Positions 1 to 6,052 of a DNA stretch of 19,952 nt are shown here, in pieces. Each line of letters begins with the position of its first letter. Positions within the stretch are counted from its first letter, which is position 1. The DNA comes from an uncultured Oscillospiraceae bacterium (lineage in GTDB: Bacteria > Bacillota > Clostridia > Oscillospirales > Acutalibacteraceae). The translations under genes were made by a program, and so were the position numbers. The notes under the pieces were generated by a model. The model was not told the origin of the DNA. It did no database searches and worked only from the letters and a program-made list of their open reading frames with translations. Where the stretch lies: contig URRG01000004.1 in the NCBI GenBank assembly GCA_900550095.1, positions 1-19,952 of the forward strand. The letters run 5' to 3'.

Positions 1-1617
1 GCTACATACAAATATATTTCCCCGGAAGGCGTGCGCTATGAGAAACAGCGTTTTTCGGACAAGTCTTTCCGCTGGCGGCAGCCGGACGGGAAAGGCGGCT
101 GGAAGTACAACCGGCAGGGAATCACCCCCACGCTGTACGGGACAGGGGAAAACCCTCTCCCCGATCATGTGTATTTCGTGGAAGGAGAAAAGGACGCTGA
201 CAATCTGAGGGCGCACAGTGTGGCTGCAGTCTCGCCGCCCGATGGAGCTAAAAGCAAATGGAGGCCGCAGTATACGGAAGCCCTTAAAGGAAAGCATGTC
301 ATTATTCTTCCGGACAACGACAAACCGGGCCGGGAGCTTGCCAGTAAAGCGGCTGAAGAACTGGCGGGAAAGGCGGCAAGCGTGAAGGTGCTTGACCTTA
401 AAAAGGAGTTCCCGGAACTTCCCGAAAAGGGGGATATCTCCGATCTGTTGGCCTCAATGCCCGCCGAGGACGTATTCATGAAGCTGGAAGCCCTGGAACT
501 GGCAACGCCGGAATGGAGCGAAGAAGAGGCGCAGAAAGAAGACCCGTTTCTTTCCTGCTTCAGAACCCTGGACGCCTTTGAGGAAGAAGAACCGGAATGG
601 ATCATTCCCGGATGGATCCCGAAAGAACAGATCACCCTCTTAGCCGCCGACGGCGGAGTGGGAAAGACTACTATATGGTGCGATATCTTATCCGCCCTGA
701 GCAGTGGAACAAATTGCATACTCGACCCTCCGGGGTATGTTCGCAAACCTGAGAAAGTGGGGTTCCTTACCACGGAAGACAGCGTAAGAAAGAAGCTGCG
801 GAAAAAGCTGCGTATAGCCGGGGCTAATCTGCATAATATCGTTTCGCCTGATTTCCTTACAGACAAAGAGGGAAACCTCCGGGATATGAAATTCGGCAGC
901 GAAAAGATGCGGCGGTTTATCGCCTCATTTAAGCTGGTAATATGCATATTTGACCCTGTGCAGGGCTTTATACCTCCGGACATCAACATGGGAAGCCGGA
1001 ACGCTATGCGGGACTGTATGGCCCCTTTAATCAGCCTGGGCGAGGAATACGGGACAACCTTCCTTGTGATCTGCCACACAAATAAAAGGAAAGGCGCCTG
1101 GGGACGGGACAGAATCGCAGACAGCGCCGACCTGTGGGACATCGCCCGCTCTGTAATCATGGCAGGAATAACAGAGGACAGAAGCACGCGCTACCTTTCC
1201 AACGAGAAAAACAACTATTCCCAACTGCAGGAAACCATCCTTTTCACTATAGGGCAGAACGGCCTCCCCCAGCGGATAGGAACCACATGGAAGCGTGACC
1301 GTGAGTATATGCAGGATGCCGTTCTGGCAGCATCAGCCCCAAAGCGGGAAGACTGCAAGCAGTTTCTTTTGAATCTGCTGGATAAAAACGGCGGGCGCAT
1401 GAAGTCTAAAGAGATGGAAGAGCAGGCGAAAGAAGCGGGATATAGTGGGATTACATATCGCAGAACTAAAAGCGATTTAAAAAGTTCTGAAGCTATCCGT
1501 TACATAAACGAAGGGTTCGGGAATGAAAAAGTCTGGATCGTGGAGAAAACAGAGTTCTCAGAACCGGACACCTTTTCACCCGAAAACAGCTTAGGGGGGT
1601 CTTCTATACAGAAATGA
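1..1617 (+). CDS. TOPRIM + RepA-like AAA ATPase (replication protein), 5'-truncated
   Basis: The reading frame is open to the window edge, so the true start lies upstream; GTG at 31 is only the first in-window start codon. Counted from that GTG, a TOPRIM domain occupies about residues 46-140, with VYFVEGEKDADNL (Glu51) and the acidic LPDNDKPG (Asp95, Asp97), followed by DISDLL. A RecA/RepA-type ATPase follows: Walker A ADGGVGKTT at 206-214, FLTTEDS near 245-251, Walker B-like LVICIFDPVQGF at 302-313, and ICHTNKRKG near 347-355. The C-terminal part, about residues 430-528, looks like a small winged-helix tail. This layout is typical of phage and plasmid primase-helicase or RepA-like proteins that start replication of the element. 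The N-terminal primase or zinc-binding part, if present, is missing from the window. Confidence 0.85.
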   Translation, partial: ATYKYISPEGVRYEKQRFSDKSFRWRQPDGKGGWKYNRQGITPTLYGTGENPLPDHVYFVEGEKDADNLRAHSVAAVSPPDGAKSKWRPQYTEALKGKHVIILPDNDKPGRELASKAAEELAGKAASVKVLDLKKEFPELPEKGDISDLLASMPAEDVFMKLEALELATPEWSEEEAQKEDPFLSCFRTLDAFEEEEPEWIIPGWIPKEQITLLAADGGVGKTTIWCDILSALSSGTNCILDPPGYVRKPEKVGFLTTEDSVRKKLRKKLRIAGANLHNIVSPDFLTDKEGNLRDMKFGSEKMRRFIASFKLVICIFDPVQGFIPPDINMGSRNAMRDCMAPLISLGEEYGTTFLVICHTNKRKGAWGRDRIADSADLWDIARSVIMAGITEDRSTRYLSNEKNNYSQLQETILFTIGQNGLPQRIGTTWKRDREYMQDAVLAASAPKREDCKQFLLNLLDKNGGRMKSKEMEEQAKEAGYSGITYRRTKSDLKSSEAIRYINEGFGNEKVWIVEKTEFSEPDTFSPENSLGGSSIQK

Positions 1618-1670
1618 GACAGATAATGAAAAAAGTCAGGTTTTATCTATATTCTATTTATTTGCTCATA

Positions 1671-1773
1671 TGAGAGAGTAAGCAAAACAAATGAGCGAGT
1701 AAAGGGCGTTATCTATCTCACCTGAGCAAGTAAGCAAACCCGCATGAATACTGAGTTTTTTACTTATTCGCTC
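1671..1773. repeat. iteron-like repeat cluster beside AT-rich DNA
   Basis: Three direct copies follow the consensus TGAGNRAGTAAGCAAA: 1671-1686 (TGAGAGAGTAAGCAAA), 1692-1704 (TGAGCGAGTAAAG) and 1723-1738 (TGAGCAAGTAAGCAAA). A fourth, inverted copy lies at 1760-1773, whose complement reads GAGCGAATAAGTAA. Start-to-start distances of the direct copies are 21 and 31 bp, close to two and three helical turns. An AT-rich stretch with TTATCTAT lies just upstream (about 1625-1665), and TTATCTAT recurs at 1709-1716. Placed right after a replication ATPase gene, this resembles a replication origin or a cooperative operator; which one is not shown. The 220 bp between 1618 and 1839 hold no other gene. 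Confidence 0.5.
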
Positions 1774-1839
1774 TTCTTCCTCGTTGAAACCACCCCCACC
1801 AAATAAAGGGAGACAAGTAAGGAGTGATTTTATGATTCA

Positions 1840-2004
1840 GTGGATACCAAACAAAAAACAACTTCCGGAGAAAAGGACTGCCCAGACAGATACACAGATC
1901 ACCCTGGCGGGGGCTGTGCCCTGACCACAGCCCAAGAACTGGGTATGAAGATCATCGACCTGGGCCACGGTAATATAGGAATGATGTTCATTCCGAAACA
2001 GTAA
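1840..2004 (+). CDS. small hypothetical protein (54 aa), start uncertain
   Basis: The frame from GTG 1840 to TAA 2002-2004 encodes a protein containing CALTTAQELGMKIIDLGHG and ending GMMFIPKQ, a compact conserved-looking sequence. The best ribosome binding site (AAGGAG, 1819-1824) is better spaced for an ATG at 1832, but that ATG opens a different frame which stops after 30 codons. Either the GTG at 1840 is used, or a one-base change in the A-rich run near 1851-1858 has broken a longer gene. Function is unknown. It is the first of the train of small genes that follows the repeat cluster. Confidence 0.4.
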   Translation: MDTKQKTTSGEKDCPDRYTDHPGGGCALTTAQELGMKIIDLGHGNIGMMFIPKQ

Positions 2005-2037
2005 ATCTCAAACGGGAAAAGAAAGGAGACAAAGCAG

Positions 2038-2214
2038 ATGGAACCGCGTAAATTCTGCCCCTTATCGGCTCCGGGGCCGCGCGAAGTTATGTGCAACGAC
2101 GCTTGCGCCTGGTATGACGTAAGCGCGCAGGGATGCATCATGCAGGGTATAGCGCAAAGTTTGGAAGACCTTAGCAGCAATGTGGATTTGCTGGAAAGGA
2201 AGATGGAAAAATGA
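2038..2214 (+). CDS. small cysteine-rich protein (58 aa)
   Basis: ATG 2038 is preceded by GAAAGGAGAC. The 58-residue product has four cysteines in the first 40 residues, arranged as KFCPL, then MCNDACAW, then QGCIM, which suggests a small metal-binding (zinc-finger-like) fold followed by an amphipathic helix ending in LLERKMEK. No function is recognised. Its stop codon overlaps the next start (ATGA at 2211-2214), so the two genes are probably translationally coupled. Confidence 0.6.
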   Translation: MEPRKFCPLSAPGPREVMCNDACAWYDVSAQGCIMQGIAQSLEDLSSNVDLLERKMEK

Positions 2215-2468
2215 AGATCGAGGAAACCGGCATTGAGTTGGAAAAAAGCCCTGAAATGCTGGCCTCTGCAAGGAGATTAAGCGATTACATACGGGAGCTT
2301 CCCCTCACCGCGGAACAGAATGACAAGCTGGTGCAGATGCTTCTTGACCATGTGGGGGACGTGCAGAGATGCGGCTTCAATCAGGGCCTGAAGGTAGGGA
2401 AAGAATTCGCCGGGTGGGAAGGTCGGGAAGCGCCGGGCGCGAAAGATTTTCACAGGCTCTTGCAATAA
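2211..2468 (+). CDS. hypothetical protein (85 aa)
   Basis: The ATG overlaps the previous stop (ATGA). The product is acidic and helical (LTAEQNDKLVQMLLDHVGDVQRCGF) with no transmembrane segment or known motif. The central segment looks like a packed helical pair, as in many small phage and integrative-element proteins. A short hairpin GCGCC-TGAC-GGCGC (2469-2482) follows directly after the stop but has no T-tract. Function unknown. Confidence 0.6.
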   Translation: MKIEETGIELEKSPEMLASARRLSDYIRELPLTAEQNDKLVQMLLDHVGDVQRCGFNQGLKVGKEFAGWEGREAPGAKDFHRLLQ

Positions 2469-2529
2469 GCGCCTGACGGCGCGAGCGCCTGATAGTGGTA
2501 GTATTTGGAAAAAGAAAGGGGATACAGCA

Positions 2530-2748
2530 ATGAAAGAGAAACCGCATGAAAGAGAATTTGCCGGGATCCGGTTCCTGTGCTTTGAAGGGGATGAGTATAT
2601 GGCCTGTTATTTCAGGAGCTGGCCGGATGTTATAGCGATCCGGCTGCCGCCTGACATGACCGAAGATGAAGCGATCCGGTTAACCCTTGAAAAAAAGGAA
2701 AAGGGGCTTTTCCGGACATTGAAGGAGGGACCGAAGAATGACCAGTGA
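2530..2748 (+). CDS. hypothetical protein (72 aa)
   Basis: ATG 2530 has GAAAGGGG about 9 bases upstream. The protein has an N-terminal segment rich in aromatic residues (GIRFLCFEGDEYMACYFRSW) and then a short helix (MTEDEAIRLTLEKKEKG). The pattern looks like a small alpha+beta protein; no family is recognised. The 3' end overlaps the next gene by 11 bp in another frame, fitting a tightly packed operon. Confidence 0.55.
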   Translation: MKEKPHEREFAGIRFLCFEGDEYMACYFRSWPDVIAIRLPPDMTEDEAIRLTLEKKEKGLFRTLKEGPKNDQ

Positions 2749-2875
2749 AAGCATGCAGCAGGAGCTTCTGCATATCATCCAGCGGAACAGCCCGGATTTT
2801 CTCCGGCGCTTGCTGGTCAATGCCCTGTGCTTAGAGAGGGCCGTTAAAGGATCTGAAAAGGGGAAAAAGGTATGA
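2738..2875 (+). CDS. very small hypothetical protein (45 aa)
   Basis: The start ATG 2738 lies inside the end of the preceding gene and has a strong GAAGGAGGG site ten bases upstream, the main evidence that it is translated. The product (MTSESMQQELLHIIQRN, then SPDFLRRLLVNALCLERAV) looks like two short helices. Its TGA overlaps the next ATG at 2872. Function unknown. Confidence 0.5.
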   Translation: MTSESMQQELLHIIQRNSPDFLRRLLVNALCLERAVKGSEKGKKV

Positions 2876-2976
2876 CAGATCAGGATTACAGGCGGGAAAT
2901 TCTTTTTATGCTGGATAAACAGCCCGCTATGCTGAAAAAGGTATTTGCCTTTGTACGGATACTGTTCTTCAAATAA
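2872..2976 (+). CDS. very small hypothetical protein (34 aa)
   Basis: It starts at an ATGA overlap with the preceding gene, behind GGGGAAAAAGGT. The 34-residue product is mostly charged, then ends in a hydrophobic, positively flanked tail (MLKKVFAFVRILFFK) that could be a membrane-associating helix. No family is recognised. Evidence for translation is position and coupling only. Confidence 0.4.
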   Translation: MTDQDYRREILFMLDKQPAMLKKVFAFVRILFFK

Positions 2977-2995
2977 GAGAAAAGGAGGCCCAGCA

Positions 2996-3517
2996 ATGAA
3001 ACAGAATATTTTCACAGATATCAGAAAAGGCTTTGAACTAATGCGGACAGCAAGAAAGGCCAGAAAGGAAGGGGAGGAAATCTGTGTCCAAGCTGTCAGA
3101 GAACTGCCGTTGCTGAAAGATACAGTCCCGGGATTCCTGTATACAGTGGAAGGGTGCGTTTTGGCAAACATGGGACGGGAAGTTTATTATTCAGTAAAAG
3201 CCAGGTATGACGCTTTCCCGGAAAAACTGAAACACCGGCTTGCTTTTGCACCAGAACGGGGAGATTTCAGAGACCGGGCCATATTTTGGCAAGCAGTGCT
3301 GAAGGAACCCCTTCCTAAAGAGAAATACTTCCCCGCTATGAAAGCCCTGTACCAGTGGTATAGGCATTTAAAAGATGTTGACAGGCAGAAGGAGGAGACA
3401 GAAAAAGCGCCCGGCACGGCGGCAACCATGCAGAGCGCAACGCAAAAAAACAAACTACATAATCACAGTACCGTAGATCAGGCGGTTTGTCAAGTATCCA
3501 GGTGGGGCGAATTATGA
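2996..3517 (+). CDS. hypothetical protein (173 aa)
   Basis: ATG 2996 was chosen over an upstream in-frame start because AAAGGAGGC lies directly before it. The product is basic and largely helical: a charged N-terminal helix (MRTARKARKEGEEI), a central region with PGFLYTVEGCVLANMGREVYY, a PEKLKHRLAFAPERGDFRD segment, and a low-complexity polar tail after about residue 125. There is no signal peptide or recognisable catalytic motif. The TGA overlaps the next ATG at 3514. It is the largest of the small-gene train, with unknown role. Confidence 0.6.
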   Translation: MKQNIFTDIRKGFELMRTARKARKEGEEICVQAVRELPLLKDTVPGFLYTVEGCVLANMGREVYYSVKARYDAFPEKLKHRLAFAPERGDFRDRAIFWQAVLKEPLPKEKYFPAMKALYQWYRHLKDVDRQKEETEKAPGTAATMQSATQKNKLHNHSTVDQAVCQVSRWGEL

Positions 3518-3705
3518 AAATTAAGATCACCCACGGGCCGGAGGAACAGGAGAAGGCCGAGGAAGTATTTCAGGCAGTGCAGAGACTTCTCCCCCGCTCC
3601 CGGCGGCATGAGACAGAGAAGGATGGGCGGCGGGTTCTGTACCTGACTGCTAAACCATACGAACAGGGAGCGAACAAAGAGAAAGGCGGGGCTCCTCAAA
3701 AATGA
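3514..3705 (+). CDS. hypothetical protein (63 aa)
   Basis: It begins at an ATGA overlap with the preceding gene. The product (MKIKITHGPEEQEKAEEVFQ and on to VLYLTAKPYEQG) reads as beta strand, helix, beta strand and ends in a charged tail. Similar short proteins are common in clostridial mobile elements, but no function can be given. Its last codons lie within the stem of an intrinsic terminator, so it closes this operon. Confidence 0.55.
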   Translation: MKIKITHGPEEQEKAEEVFQAVQRLLPRSRRHETEKDGRRVLYLTAKPYEQGANKEKGGAPQK

Positions 3706-3726
3706 GGAAACCCCCGCCCTTTTTCT
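3683..3726 (+). terminator. intrinsic terminator ending the small-gene operon
   Basis: GGCGGGG (3685-3691) pairs with CCCCGCC (3712-3718), with an inner CCTC/GAGG pairing around AAAAAT, followed by a run of T from 3720. The stem overlaps the stop codon of the last gene, leaving no room for a further gene in the operon. Confidence 0.85.
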
Positions 3727-3855
3727 GCATCGAAGCCAGAGGGAAGCGAGAGAAACGGGCAATGATTGACTCCCGTTCTCATGGGACAATTTGTCCCAGA
3801 AGCCCGAGAAATGGGCCCGAACAGCTGCAACGAACTCCGAGGGAACGCCGAAGGC

Positions 3856-3889
3856 TTGTAAACAGACCGGGAAAATGGTATACTATACT
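3856..3889 (+). promoter_or_regulatory. sigma-A promoter of the small RNA
   Basis: TTGTAA (3856-3861) and TATACT (3879-3884) are separated by exactly 17 bp; a second TATACT begins at 3884. The predicted start of transcription is at about 3891, immediately at the 5' edge of the structured RNA. Confidence 0.7.
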
Positions 3890-3890
3890 T

Positions 3891-3972
3891 ATAGGCGCAG
3901 AGTACCGCCGATAGGCAAGCCATTCAAGGCGTAGGGAAACAGCTTCACCGGCTGGAACCCTGCGCCTTTTTT
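3891..3972 (+). ncRNA. structured small RNA or attenuator upstream of the HTH operon
   Basis: This is an approximately 80-nt unit bounded by a 17-bp-spaced promoter and a terminator with six T. Two folds compete. In one, GGCGCAG (3893-3899) closes with CTGCGCC (3960-3966) and CGCC (3906-3909) pairs with GGCG (3928-3931), leaving ATTCAA in a loop. In the other, GGCGTAGGG (3928-3936) pairs with CCCTGCGCC (3958-3966) as the terminator. The segment GCCATTCAAG (3919-3928) complements CTTGAATGGC (4024-4033) in the downstream leader. I do not recognise a named RNA family. It may be a trans-acting RNA (a role like that of the phage C4 antisense RNA is one idea, not shown) or a cis attenuator. No convincing protein is encoded. 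Confidence 0.65.
3928..3972 (+). terminator. intrinsic terminator of the small RNA
   Basis: The outer stem GGCGTAGGG/CCCTGCGCC is nine pairs including one U-G. A symmetric AAA/GAA internal loop follows, then an inner stem CAGC/GCTG around TTCACCG, and six T at 3967-3972. The 5' arm is also the 3' arm of a competing stem with 3906-3909, so termination could be conditional. Confidence 0.75.
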
Positions 3973-3995
3973 ATCTCCCGGCGGCAGGAGAGTTT

Positions 3996-4078
3996 CCCCC
4001 TCCTTTCGTTCTTGCCCGGGGGGCTTGAATGGCCCTTATGACCGCCAGAAAGCCACAGAAACCAACGAAAGAAAGGGG
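3996..4078 (+). promoter_or_regulatory. leader that hides the ribosome binding site and exposes a 7-nt kissing loop
   Basis: Positions 3996-4010 (CCCCCTCCTTTCGTT) can pair with 4064-4078 (AACGAAAGAAAGGGG) at 13 of 15 positions, the two exceptions being C-A mismatches. The 3' arm contains the AAAGGGG ribosome binding site of the next gene. Inside the enclosed region, GGGC (4021-4024) and GCCC (4032-4035) form a hairpin whose loop is TTGAATG, exactly complementary to CATTCAA at 3921-3927 in the small RNA. The pairing is read directly from sequence; regulation is inferred. Confidence 0.55.
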
Positions 4079-4125
4079 TAATACCCATAACACCACGTAA
4101 AGAAAAAGCTCTGCAAGCCCTCCTG

Positions 4126-4434
4126 GTGAGCCGTACAAGGGCAGAGGCGGCAAAGGCCGCAGGAATTGGAGAAAGCACCTTGAGAGAGTATATAAAAGAC
4201 CCGGAGTTCTCTGCAGCATATAAGCGCGCCGCCGCCGGCATCATGGACGGGGCCACAAGGCAGTTACAGCAGAACTTGACCGCCGCTATTGACCGGCTGG
4301 CCCAGATCGTGGCCGACGATGAAGAAAACAGCATGGCACAAATATCAGCGGCAAAGACTCTGCTTGACTATGGCTTGCGGTTCACGGAGTTTAACGACAT
4401 TCTGAAAATGCTGGAGGAAAACAATGCGCTATGA
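4126..4434 (+). CDS. phBC6A51/TerS-like helix-turn-helix protein
   Basis: The core AEAAKAAGIGESTLREYIKD followed by PEFSAAYKRA matches the phBC6A51-type helix-turn-helix seen at the N-terminus of phage small-terminase-like and transposase-like proteins, followed by a helical region (ATRQLQQNLTAAIDRLAQIV). The coordinates use the first conventional start, GTG 4126, but it has no ribosome binding site. The frame continues upstream to TPRKEKALQALLV, which looks like a normal N-terminus for such proteins, and the codon at the expected start is ATA (4087-4089), nine bases after AAAGGGG. The real protein is therefore probably about 115 residues. It heads the operon ending with the sigma factor and likely binds DNA. 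A role in packaging or in regulation cannot be separated from sequence alone. Confidence 0.7.
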   Translation: MSRTRAEAAKAAGIGESTLREYIKDPEFSAAYKRAAAGIMDGATRQLQQNLTAAIDRLAQIVADDEENSMAQISAAKTLLDYGLRFTEFNDILKMLEENNAL

Positions 4435-4636
4435 CCGACTACGGGCCAGAGTAGAGGCCGCGATAAAGACAGCGCCAGCCGGGGCCGCTATTGTCATACT
4501 GAATGACGATGGGACATGGACGGCCATATATGGCACACCCCGGACAGAAGCAACCTTCCCAACAGAGGGACAAGCTACCCTCCATATCAAGGCGCACACA
4601 GCGCCAGCAACCCCTATTATTGTAATTGATTTTTGA
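4424..4636 (+). CDS. hypothetical protein (70 aa)
   Basis: The ATG overlaps the end of the HTH gene by 11 bp behind CTGGAGGAAAAC, a clear coupled start. The product has a basic helix (MRYDRLRARVEAAIKTA) then two or three beta strands (AAIVILNDDGTWTAIYG, ending TPIIVIDF). No known motif was found. Co-location suggests it works with the HTH protein or the next gene, but no function is claimed. Confidence 0.55.
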   Translation: MRYDRLRARVEAAIKTAPAGAAIVILNDDGTWTAIYGTPRTEATFPTEGQATLHIKAHTAPATPIIVIDF

Positions 4637-4652
4637 AAGGAGATTTTCACCA

Positions 4653-5132
4653 ATGGCAGAAATGAAACTGAAAATCGAGACCCCCGAAAGCACTAGGGCC
4701 AAGATTGCGGAGAAGATGGGCCTTGACCAGCCTTCCGCTTTTGATCTGGTAGACCGCAGCCGGTACGCCGATGATGAAAGTTACCTTGATGCTGTCATCA
4801 AGGCCGACATGGAGCGTAATAACCCGGAGTATCAAGCGGCCCGCCGCAGATTGAAGCAGGAATACCGGGAGCGCATGGAGTGGGAGCAGAGAACGGAGCA
4901 GGAGGCCGCATATAAGGAAATCCGCTCCACAGTGCAGCTTGATGGGCTTGACCAGAGAGAGATTGACACACAGGCGGCAGAGATGGCCCGGAGGGATTTG
5001 GCAGCGGGCAGGATCAGCGCCAGCGGCTTGGGAAAAGCCATTGAAGATTATGCAAAACAGTTGACTGAGAAGCGCAAGGACACCAAAGCCAGCAGCCAGC
5101 TTTTCAATGCTATGTTGCGGGGGCAGCGCTAA
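4653..5132 (+). CDS. hypothetical coiled-coil protein (159 aa)
   Basis: ATG 4653 is chosen because GAAAGGAG lies about 10 bases before it; the longer in-frame start at 4626 has no such site. The protein is very rich in Glu, Arg, Ala and Gln. It has a long predicted coiled-coil from about residue 60 to 100 (ARRRLKQEYRERMEWEQRTE) and a C-terminal helical segment (AIEDYAKQLTEKRKD). It has no hydrophobic membrane segment. A scaffolding-like or adaptor role is possible for such a composition but no family is recognised. Confidence 0.6.
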   Translation: MAEMKLKIETPESTRAKIAEKMGLDQPSAFDLVDRSRYADDESYLDAVIKADMERNNPEYQAARRRLKQEYRERMEWEQRTEQEAAYKEIRSTVQLDGLDQREIDTQAAEMARRDLAAGRISASGLGKAIEDYAKQLTEKRKDTKASSQLFNAMLRGQR

Positions 5133-5181
5133 AACACCGCGCCCTTAATTTGTAGACACGATAACGCGCGGGGGTGATCGG

Positions 5182-6009
5182 ATGCCGGGAACAGCACAGA
5201 AAGAAGCCGCCGCGGAAGCCCTTGCCCTTCTGGCCCAGCAGGGGGACAAAGAAGCCGCCGGGCTCCTGTGGGAAAAGGTATACAAGCTGTATTACATGAA
5301 GGCGGCAAAGATATACCAGAAACGCCGGGAGCAGTTCATCCGCTGCGGCGTGGAGTTGAAGGACATACAGCAGGAATGCTTTCTTGCCTTTCAGGCTTCC
5401 CTGAGAGCCTTTGACCCGGCGAGAGGGTACAAGTTCACGGCGTGGATTTCCTACCCCTTACAGGGCCGTATAAACGCCCTTACGCACTGCCAGGGGAATA
5501 TGAAGCCCGAGCCGCTGGACAGCGCGGACAGCCTGGAAAAGCCCATCCCCGGCACAGAGGAAGACCTTACCATAGGGGACACCTTAGAAGACCCGGAGGC
5601 CGGGGAAATGCTCCGCGATGCTGAAGACCGGGTATTTACCGAAGAGCTTCACAATGCCCTCATAGAATGCCTTGCAGCGCTCCCGGAAGCCCAGCGGACG
5701 GCTATTGAAGGCCGTCACTTTGAGGGAAAGACGCTGAAGCAGTTAGGGGAAGAGCGGGGATGCTCTCCCGACTGGATACGGCAGAACGAAAGCAACGGCA
5801 TGCGGAAGCTGCGGCAGGGGAAAAACGTTCTGAAGCTGAAACCCTTCATGGAAGAGATCACTGCGGCCAGGGCATACCAGGGCACGGGCTTCACGGCCTG
5901 GAAGAGCCGGGGAAGCGTGGAAGAGCGCACAGCGGAGTATAAGGAGAGCAAGGGCTGGCTTCGCCTGCTCAGGAGCCGGGGCAAAATTACGGAAAATCAC
6001 GCCGAATGA
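5182..6009 (+). CDS. sigma-70 family RNA polymerase sigma factor (275 aa)
   Basis: Region 2 spans roughly residues 28-102 (DIQQECFLAFQASLRAFDPA, then GYKFTAWISYPLQGRI), matching the core-binding and -10 recognition helices. Region 4 spans roughly 162-213 (LPEAQRTAIEGRHFEGKTLK, then GCSPDWIRQNESNGMRKLRQ), a helix-turn-helix for -35 recognition. There is no region 1.1 or full region 3, as expected for an alternative or phage-type sigma factor. A basic tail of about 60 residues follows. ATG 5182 sits behind GGGGGTGA. The factor probably redirects RNA polymerase to element promoters, perhaps late genes located elsewhere in the element. It ends the operon and is followed by a strong terminator. 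Confidence 0.85.
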   Translation: MPGTAQKEAAAEALALLAQQGDKEAAGLLWEKVYKLYYMKAAKIYQKRREQFIRCGVELKDIQQECFLAFQASLRAFDPARGYKFTAWISYPLQGRINALTHCQGNMKPEPLDSADSLEKPIPGTEEDLTIGDTLEDPEAGEMLRDAEDRVFTEELHNALIECLAALPEAQRTAIEGRHFEGKTLKQLGEERGCSPDWIRQNESNGMRKLRQGKNVLKLKPFMEEITAARAYQGTGFTAWKSRGSVEERTAEYKESKGWLRLLRSRGKITENHAE

Positions 6010-6022
6010 GGGCAAAAAGAGA

Positions 6023-6052
6023 GACCAGCGGGAAACCGCTGGTCTTTTCTTA
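6023..6052. terminator. bidirectional terminator between convergent genes
   Basis: GACCAGCGG (6023-6031), a GAAA loop, and CCGCTGGTC (6036-6044) form a perfect 9-bp stem followed by TTTTCTTATT on the plus strand. On the minus strand the same stem is followed by TCTCTTTTTG. It lies between the sigma factor stop and the minus-strand kinase stop. Confidence 0.9.

Noticed and set aside
3702..3914. 70-codon open frame on the plus strand
   Set aside because: It begins inside a terminator stem, has no ribosome binding site and runs across the promoter of the small RNA; the sequence is proline- and arginine-rich as expected from chance.
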